Of a DNA stretch of 64,000 bases, positions 28,086 through 37,700 are shown piece by piece. Made by a program: the position numbers and the translations under genes. This DNA comes from Liolophura sinensis. Taxonomy: Eukaryota; Mollusca; Polyplacophora; Chitonida; Chitonidae. Below the pieces are notes generated by a model. That model was not told the origin of the DNA and did no database searches. It was given only the letters and a program-made list of their open reading frames with translations. The DNA lies in assembly GCF_032854445.1 (NCBI RefSeq), contig NC_088300.1, positions 78,529,084 through 78,593,083 of the forward strand, read 5' to 3'. How positions within the stretch are numbered: position 1 is the stretch's first letter; each line of letters starts with the position of its first letter.

Positions 28086-28270
28086 ATAGTTAATATTTAT
28101 TTTTTTACTTGATTGGTGTTTTATGCTGTACTCAAGAATATTTCACTGATATGATGGCAGCCACATTATGGTGGGAGGAAACTAAGGAGAGCCTGGGGGA
28201 ATCCACGACCATCTGCAGGTTGCTGATAGACCTTCCCATGCATGGCCAGAGAGGAAGCCAGCATAATCTG
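28086..28270 (-). mobile_element. SINE, truncated at the tRNA-like head
   Basis: The plus strand starts with TATTTATTTTTTTACTTGAT, then TGGTGTTTTATGCTGTACTC, AGCCACATTATGGTGGGAGG and CAGAGAGGAAGCCAGCAT. It is a diverged copy of the element at 49415-49685, in the same orientation. Confidence 0.75.
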
Positions 28271-28600
28271 GATATAGCCTATGTAGTGAAGTTACAAAAT
28301 GAAAAAGATGTTGCGATGAACATGTGTTCTAATCATTTTTCATGATGACATACTTTTTGTGACATATTTTTTAACTGTTCTTCAATTAAAGTACAACAAA
28401 TTTGTCTAACAATGAATGTGAGCCCATAGTGCTATGGGCCACTAAGTGGCTATTTACTTTGCCATTGTGGAGTGATGTGATCTTTCTGTTGTAACTGCAT
28501 GGAGAAAATGTATCCTGGTCATATGAGTGTATAAATATCCTTATTTGGTTTGCTCTCATTCTTTACTTACAGTAAACGGTCCAGGAAATAATCAGGGAAT

Positions 28601-28758
28601 ATGGCGTCTTCTCAGCGTATTAATCTTGATCAACCTCGTTATGATCAGGGGACATTTGAAGGCCGTGCCAAACATTTCTTCATCACAACTAACCCTCTGA
28701 ACCTGTTTGTGTCTGGATCAAAGCTGGATGAGGCCAAGTCCATAGTGGAGCGTTACAG
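28601..28758 (+). CDS. SFXN1: Sideroflexin exon 1 (start)
   Basis: ATG at 28601 opens [19 protein letters not shown], matching the family N-terminus (PRWDQSTF type). The exon ends TAC AG|GTGGGT. Its last 20 bases are the coding half of the 39-bp unit that fills the following intron. The 28 bases before the ATG follow an acceptor-like CTTACAG, so the exon probably carries a short 5' UTR. Confidence 0.95.
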
Positions 28759-31700
28759 GTGGGTCTGACACCATAAGCCCATAGTGGAGAGTTACAGATG
28801 GGTCTGACACCATTAGTCCACAGTGGAGTGTTACAGGTGGGTCTGACATCACAAATCCATAGTAGAGCATTACAGGTGGGTCTGACACCATATGTCGATA
28901 GTGGAGCGTTACAGGTGGGTCTGACAGCACAAATCCATAGTGGAGCATTACAGGTGGGTCTGACACCACAAGTCCATAGTGGAGCGTTACAGGTGAGTCT
29001 GACACCACAAGTCCATAGTAGAGCATTACAGGTGGGTCTGACATCACAAATCCATTGTGGAGCATTACAGGTGGGTCTGACTCCATATGTCCATAGTGGA
29101 GCGTTACAGGTGGGTCCGACACCACAGATCCATAGTGGAGCGTTACAGGTGGGTCTGACACCATCAGTCCATAGTGGAGTGTTACAGGTGGGTATAACAC
29201 CACAAATCCATTGTGGAGCGTTACAAGTGGGTCTGACACCATAAGTCCATAGTGGAGCGTTACAGGTGGGTCTGACACCACAAATCCATAGTGGAGCGTT
29301 ACAGGTAGGTCTGACACCACAAGTCCATAGTGGAGCGTTACAGGTGAGTCTGACGCCACAAGTCCATTGTGGAGCGTTACAGGTGGGTCTGACACCATAA
29401 GTCCATTGTGGAGCGTTACAGGTGGGTCTGACACCACAAATCCATAGTGGAGCATTACAGATGGGTCTGACACCACAAGTCCATAGTGGAGCATTGCAGG
29501 TGGGTGTGACACCACAAGTCCATAGTGGAGCATTACAGGTGGGTCTGACATCACAAATCCATTGTGGAGCATTACAGGTGGGTCTGACACCATAAGTCCA
29601 TAGTGGAGCGTTACAGGTGGGTCTGACACCACAAATCCATAGTGGAGCGTTACAGGTGGGTCTGACACCATAAGTCCATAGTGGAAGATTACAGGTGGGC
29701 CTGACACCACAAATCCATATTGGAGTGTTACAGGTGGGTCTGACACACAAGTCCATAGTGGAGTGTTACAGGTGGGTCTAATGCCACAAGTCAATAGTGG
29801 AGAGTTACAGGTGGGTCTGACACCACTGGTCAATAGTAGAGCGTTACAGGTGGGTCTGACACTAAATGTTTATATTAGAGTGTTACAGGTGGGTAGGGTT
29901 AGGACACCAGAAGTCAATAGTGGGGCATTACAGGTGTGTCTGACACCACAAGTTGTAGTGGAGAATTACAGGTAGGTCTGACACCACAAGTTCATAATGG
30001 ACTGTTACAGGTGGATATAACACCATAGTGCATAGTGGATCGAGTGTTACATGTGGGTCTGACACCATAAGCCTGTAGTGGAGAATTACAGATAGGTCTG
30101 ATACCACAAGCCCATAGTGGAGTGTTACAGGTGGATATAACACCATAGTGCATAGTGGATGGAGCGTTACATGTGGGTCTGACACCATAAGCCTGTAGTG
30201 GAGAGTTACAGATGAGTCTGACACCACAAGTCCATAGTGGAGCATTACAGGTGGGTCTGACACCATCAGTCCATAGTGGAGCGTTACAGGTGGGTCTGAC
30301 ACCACAAATCCATTGTGGAGCGTTACAAGTGGGTCTGACACCATAAGTCCATAGTGGAGCGTTACAGGTGGGTCTGACACCACAAATCCATAGTGGAGCG
30401 TTACAGGTAGGTCTGACACCACAAGTCCATAGTGGAGCGTTACAGGTGAGTCTGAGGCCACAAGTCCATTGTGGAGCGTTACAGGTGGGTCTGACACCAT
30501 AAGTTCATAGTGGAGTGTTACATGTGGGTCTGACACCACAAGTCCATAGTGGAGCGTTACAGGTGTGTCTGACACCACAAGCCCATAGTGGAGTGTTACA
30601 GATGGGTCTGACACCATTAGTCCATAGTGGAGTGTTACAGGTGGGTCTGACATCACAAATCCATTGTGGAGCATCACAGGTGGGTCTGACACCACTGGTC
30701 AATAGTAGAGCATTACAGGTGGGTCTGACACTAAATGTTTATATTAGAGTGTTACAGGTGGGTAGGGGTAGGACACCAGAAGTCAATAGTGGGGCATTAC
30801 AGGTGTGTCTGACACCACAAGTTGTAGTGGAGAATTACAGGTAGGTCTGACACCACAAGTTCATAATGGACTGTTACAGGTGGATATAACACCATAGTGC
30901 ATAGTGGATCAAGTGTTACATGCGGGTCTGACACCATAAGTCTGTAGTGGAGAATTACAGGTAGGTCTGATACCACAAGCCCATAGTGGAGTGTTACAGG
31001 TGGATATAACACCATAGTGCATAGTGGATGGAGCGTTACATGTGGGTCTGACACCATAAGCCTGTAGTGGAGAGTTACAGATGAGTCTGACACCACAAGT
31101 CCATAGTGGAGTGTTACAGATGGGTCTGACACCATTAGTCCATAATAAAGCATTGCAGGTGGGTCTGACACCACAAATCCATAGTGGAGCATTACAGGTG
31201 GGTCTGACACCACAAATCCATAGTGGAGCATTACAGGTGGGTCTGACACCACAAGTCCATAGTGGAGCGTTACAGGTGAGTCTGACACCACAAGTCCATA
31301 GTGGAGAGTTACAGATGGGTCTGACACCATTAGTCCATAGTGGAGCATTACAGGTGGGTCTGACATCACAAATCCATTGTGGAGCATTACAGGTGGGCCT
31401 GACTCCATATGTCGATAGTGGAGCGTTGCAGGTGGGTCTGACACCACAAATCCATAGTGGAGCATTACAGGTGGGTCTGACACCACAAATCCATAGTGGA
31501 ACATTACAGGTGGGTCTGACACCACAAGTCCATAGTGGAGTGTTACATGTGGGTCTGACGCCATAAGTCCATAGTGGAGAGTTACAGGTGGGTCTGACAC
31601 CATAAGTCTATAGTGAAGTGTTACAGGTGGGTCTGACACCATAAGTCCATAGTGGAGCATTACAGGTGGGTCTGACACCACAAATCCATAGTGGAGCGTT

Positions 31701-34700
31701 ACAGGTGGGCCAGATACCACAAGTCCATAGTGGAGTGTTACAGGTGGGTCTGACACCACAAGTCCATAGTGGAGCGTTACAGGTGGGTCTGACACCGTAT
31801 GTCTATTGTGGAGCATTACAGGTGGGTCTGACACCACAAATCCATAGTGGAGCATTACAGGTGGGTCTGACACCATATGTCCATAGTGGAGCATTACAGG
31901 TGGGTCCGACACCACAAATCCATATTGGAGCATTACAGGTTGGCCTGACACCATAAGTCCATAGTGAAGCATTACAGGGTCTGACACCACAAATCCATAT
32001 TGGAGTGTTACAGGTGGATCTAATGTCACAAGTCAGTATTGGAGAGTTACAGGTGGGTCTGACACACAAGTCCATTGTGGAGTGTTACAGGTGGGTCTAA
32101 TGCCACAAGTCAATAGTGGAGAGTTACAGGTGGGTCTGACACCACTGATCAATAGTAGAGCGTTACAGGTAGGTCCTGACACTAAATGTTTATATTGGAG
32201 TGTTACAGGTGGGCAGGGGTAGGACACCAGAAGTCAACAGTAGGGCATTACAGGTGTGTCTGACACCACAAGTCTGTAGTGGAGAATTACAGGTAGGTCT
32301 GACACCACAAGTTCATGATGGACTGTTACAGGTGGATATAACACCATAGTGCATAGTGGATCGAGTGTTACATGCGGGTCTGACACCATAAGTTTGTAGT
32401 GGAGAATTACAGGTAGATCTGACACTATAAGTTCATAATGGACTGTTATGGGTGGATACAACACCATGGTGCATAGTGGATCGAGTGTTTTATGTGGGTC
32501 TGACACCATAAGTCTGTAGTGGAGAATTACAGGAGGGTGTGACACCACAAGTCCAGGGTGGAGCATTACAGGGTACAATGCCCACATACTGTAAGTGAAG
32601 TACAAGTGTTAAGTATGATGTATTTGAAGTTGTGTGTAATATGTAGACCTTTACCTATTACATTTTACTGTTGCATTACTTTTCTAAATAAGTTTGTGGT
32701 GGCAAAGTACCTGTATGTGGTATCTGTTCTGTAACTGCTTGATGTTTTGTGTATTATAGAGCTGGAGAGAAGCTGTCACACCTGACAGATGACGAGATCT
32801 GGAGAGCTAAACACCTGTACGACTCGGCATTTCATCCTGACACTAAGGAGAAGATGTTTCTGATTGGTCGGATGTCTGCTCAGGTTCCCATGAATATGAC
32901 CATCACAGGCTGTATGATGACCTTCTACAAGTGGGTGCAAATCTCCATCAACATTGTCATTGAAAAATTTAAAAATTATTAAAAAAGGAACTCACTTGCT
33001 TCGATGGTAAAGCTTGGTTGTTTATTTTTGGACGTTCTGGTTTCCTCCACCCATAAACCTAACTGCTGTCAAATACATGCAGCTGAAATGTTCCTGAGTA
33101 CAGCATTAAACAACAACATGCAGCTGAAATGTTCCTGAGTACAGCATTAAACAACAACATGCAGCTGAAATGTTCCTGAGTACAGCATTAAACAACAGCA
33201 TGCAGCTGAAATGTTCCTGAGTACAGCATTAAACAACAACATGCAGCTGAAATGTTCCTGAGTACAGCATTAAACAACAATCAATCATTGTATAAAGTAG
33301 AATACTGCATGTCAAATAGATCTGTGATTTGGGGTACAATGGTATCATTACTTTTCCTGACATGGGAAGGTCTGACTGCAATCTGTGGATGGCGATGGGT
33401 TTCCCTTTGGCTCTGTGTGGTTTCCTCTCACCGTAATGCTGGCTGTCAGCATATTATTGGGTATAGCGTAAAACACCAACCAAATAAATCTATTTTTTCC
33501 CCATGAGTATATACACATGTATTCAACGGGAAAATGCCAGGTAAGTATATTCGCAGCAAAGTCAAAATATGAAGGTTCAAACTTCAGTAATCAGTGTGCA
33601 TTTTTGGTTCTGATAGAATGCGCAGTAATTTGATTGATGTTTACAGTATGACTCCTCAGACTCTGTGTTTGTTTACAGAACTACCCCTCAGGTTATATTC
33701 TGGCAATGGATAAACCAGTCATTCAATGCTGTTGTCAACTACACCAACAGAAGTGGCGACTCGCCTATACCTGTGAGGTAAGCAACACCTCGCTGTAAGT
33801 CTCATTAGAGTTCTGCAATAAAACAATGACGGCAGTACTTATCAATCTGGCTCCCAAACAGAAAGAAATGTTTATATACAAATGTGACATGTTTTGCTAT
33901 ATTTTCAGTCTCCTGTCTACATTGAGTACATGTAGCTGTGGTGCGCTACTCTGTAAACGTACCAAAACATTTTCGGTTGCTCACAGTTCCTGTTCCTCAA
34001 GTTTTGTGTGTGTTAGCAGGATTTGCGTCATGTACATATTTTGTGTTTACGAGGTTGAAAATCAGTGTGTGAAATTTTGTTTTGGAAATCAAATTTTACG
34101 AAGAGAAAATTTACATCCATGCAAGTTTTTTTACAAGTGAGTTGATAAATGAGGGTACTCCTTAAAAGAAATGGGCTATGTGTGTAACAAGTGGATGTGG
34201 TCTGGGCATTCTTTTCAAACAATCCCTGAGAAAGTATTAAATATGTGATAAAAATAAAAAAGGAACTCCTATTTTTCACAAGTATGGAATATTCATGTAG
34301 ATAATGTAGCTGGCCATGTGCTGTGTTGTTTCCATGTGTCATATATTACTTGGGTGCTGTATGTTGTCATATTCTTGCCCGTGTTTGGAATTCTGTTGAT
34401 ATTGTTCTTCTGACAGACAGCTGGGAATGTCGTATGTTTTGGCTACGAGTGGAGCTGTGGGCACAGCCCTGGGTATAAACAGTATGATTAAGGTGAGCTT
34501 CAAAATACATACATGTAATAGTCACCTGTAACTTAACGAGGAACGTATGCCAGATGGGTCTGTCATGTCTGCTGTGAATTTGTATTATTGAGTTCAGATG
34601 AAATAATTGTATTATTGTGTACACGTTAAATTTTATCCTCAACTATACAATACAACATTTATTGTTGTTTTTTGGACAGAATAAAATAAGTCCATGAAAA

Positions 34701-37700
34701 TTAATATTTTAACTAAAAACTCTGAAGTACAAAATAGTTGTAATAAATAATTTTGTTTCGATTTCACAAAACTTTAATAATAAGAACAAATATGGCTACT
34801 ATATGTTGTCTAGTCAGAGTCTGTCAGTGTCTAATGAGGAAGCCTATAGTGATATTTGCCTTTACTTGTGTTTTCAGAAATTCCCCCCAATTTTAGCTAG
34901 ATTTGTCCCTTTCACTGCTGTAGCTGCTGCAAATTGTATCAATATTCCATTCATGAGGAGCAGGTAAGAAATACTAAGTACTTGTAGAAGAATGGCAAGT
35001 AGTGGAAAATAAAAATGAATATAAAGTCAAAATTAAGTACGGTTTATGAAACAGATAACCATGGTCATGTTAGTAATATTCTGTTTGTTTGAAATACATG
35101 TATATATTTAAGTTGACTACTTCCATTTCATTTTTCTCACGTTTTAACTACAGAGAACTGACTGAAGGCATTCCAGTATTTGATGAAAATGGTAACAGAT
35201 TAGGAAATTCTACAAAAGCTGCCTCCAAAGCTATTGGTCAGGTTGTGTTTTCACGTATTGCCATGGCAACACCAGGAATGAGTAAGTTACATTTGTTATT
35301 ATCTGCATGAGTTAGCCTCTAAACCTGGTATTAACTGGAGAATCTTGGAGAGATTAATGAAGGTTGTAAAACTGAACAAACTTTAATACAGTGGCACTTT
35401 TTTGCGATGACAGTTTAAAGTCTCAAAAATGTTTTTGTGGCTTTGTGTCATAGCTCATAATGTTTTTGTTCTTCTTTACCCCCGCCCCCAAAATACATAT
35501 AAAATTAAAATTCAGATATTGCTGGCCAAACATCAGTTATAAATTAAACTTACAGCTGTTGTCCAACAGCTTTGCCAGGGTCCAAGCTACTGGTCTTTTA
35601 CCACCTCTGGTAGCCTTATGACTACAAAGGTCATGATAACAGGAAAAAACACGAAAAAAATGGAAAAGAATGTACGGATTTGAACCCAAGACTGCCTTAT
35701 TTACAATTGGCCAAGTAGTGAAGACTAGTGTAGTCTTCTGCTGATAGCCATGGACAAAAGACAGAAAGAATACATGGTTGCAGAGTTGATGCCTGTTCCT
35801 TGCATTGTTTCATGCAGTCTAGCCGGAAGCTCACATGTTAGTTACAAAGGACGGTTTGTCAAATTTTTGTTGGTTTTTTGGTCATAACAGGAAGGCAACA
35901 CAAAGTACAGAAATAATTCTTGCAGATTTGTAATTGTGACATCTAAGGTCACTAGGTGGTGTGTTTGTTTTTAAGCAGTTTTAAAAATTGATCTACTTTT
36001 GAGCCAAGTTCATAGGTTAGTTTTTGGCATTATTTGCATATCAAACTAAAAGATTTTTACAATATGGGTAGGGTGATGCGCCTAAAAACTGTAAACAAAA
36101 AGTTTATCTTTCTCGATAGGTTTAGCTGTTTTGGAGACGAAATTTTTAGCTTATCAATAAAATTCAAAATGGCTGTGATTTAATTCATGCGAATCATGGG
36201 ACTCCTAAAAGAGCACAAAACGTCAAAACTTGCTTTGTGCGTTCCTCATTACGACTTGGTTTTTCTACCTTTACCGGTTTTCGAGATAGTGCAATAGTAC
36301 CAGTTGTCTGAGAGTAATAATAATAATAATAATCCGAGTGATTTCAAGAGGTGTCGTGCAAGGGTACTAGAGTGGACCAATGACACGCACAAAATAACAA
36401 AACTACCTACAACGACCATGCGTACCAAAGTTTGTGTCAGAGATCAAAAAAGTTTCAGTAAATTAATCATTTAAAATATCATGGCCTTTTGCCCTTTGAC
36501 TTTGGAACATCATAATAGTTATGGTTGTAATGCTTCTGTTGATCAGTTTGTTCACGCACATTGTTTAAACAATGTACATATTCTGTACACAAAATCCATG
36601 TAAGTGGCACGAATGAAAAGATTTAAGTGAAAGGAACATGAGTGAGCGTGTTTGAAAACAGCAGTTGTGCAAATGTTAATGGCTTTCATTTAACTTTTCA
36701 TATTCAGAGTAATGAAATTTACCATGATTAACACTACAATAGATCATAACAGCAGTCTTACACATACATGTCAGTTTCATGGTGTCAGTGGTGGATCCTG
36801 GCTCGAACACACAGCATGAAATGGTTTATTCTGAAAATTTCATTAGAAATTTTGAACTTTTTCAGCTTCTCTCACTTCCTGTTTTTGCCGTGTTCTGGTT
36901 GTCAGTCATCAGCACCATGAAGGCATTAAGATCTTCTTACATGAAGTTCCTGAGAGATCTATTTATTTATGTATTTATTTGATGGGTGTTTTACGCCAGA
37001 CTTAAGAATATTTCACTCATAAGACAGCAGCCAGCATTATGGTGGGAGAAAGGCAGGCAGAGCCCAGGAGAAACCATCGGCCATCTGCAGGTTGCTGACA
37101 GACCTTCCCACTTCCCATGGCCGGAGAGGAAGCCAGATGAGCTGGACTTGAACTCACAGAGACAGCATTGGGGGAGGTTCCTGAGTGATTGAGGAGGACC
37201 CCTTCTGAGAAATGATTTGCTGTCCACCAGTATGTCACTGTAGCTGGCCTTCAAATGAGGATATCTGCTCCACATGTGAGGAAGTTTGTTTCACATGAGA
37301 AACTTTGTCTGTTCCTTGCCAAATGGACATGGTTTACTTCACCTATAAAACTGACCATGGCTGTTCTTGTTATGGTGTTAAACACCAGTAATTCTGACCT
37401 GTCCGTTTTGTTCTGTTATGGTCCGTGGGCAGGGCTCACATGGTGCCTTGAAAAGCCTGGAATTTGAAAGTAAATTCTTCAACACCCAAAAAGCCTGGAA
37501 AATCAGGCTTTTCTTTACACTAAGTAGCCTAGATGAATGTTGGGCTTCACAAAGCATGGGAATTTGAAGTCCAGGTTATAAGTTGACTACAGATGAACCT
37601 TGTTCCTTTTGTCTATTATCCAGGTTACAAGTTAACAATAGATGGGTTCTCTTCCTCTTGTCTACTATCCAGGTTACAAGTTGACTACAGATGGGTTTTC

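Larger units (their letters stand above)
25802..28572. other. Head-to-head spacer between TMEM128 and sideroflexin
   Basis: About 2.8 kb between divergent start codons. The sideroflexin coding start is preceded by a plausible acceptor (TTACTTACAG ending at 28572), so a 5' untranslated exon and intron probably lie here; a possible donor AAAG|GTAAGA is near 26376. A CRE-like TGACGTGA is at 25917-25924. Two SINE fragments lie at 26735-26850 and 28086-28270. No coding exon was recognised. Confidence 0.55.

Noticed and set aside
28689-32605. Frames of 255-410 codons on the minus strand and up to 161 on the plus strand
   Set aside because: They run across the 39-bp splice-donor ladder; 39 is a multiple of three, so stop-free frames persist without selection.
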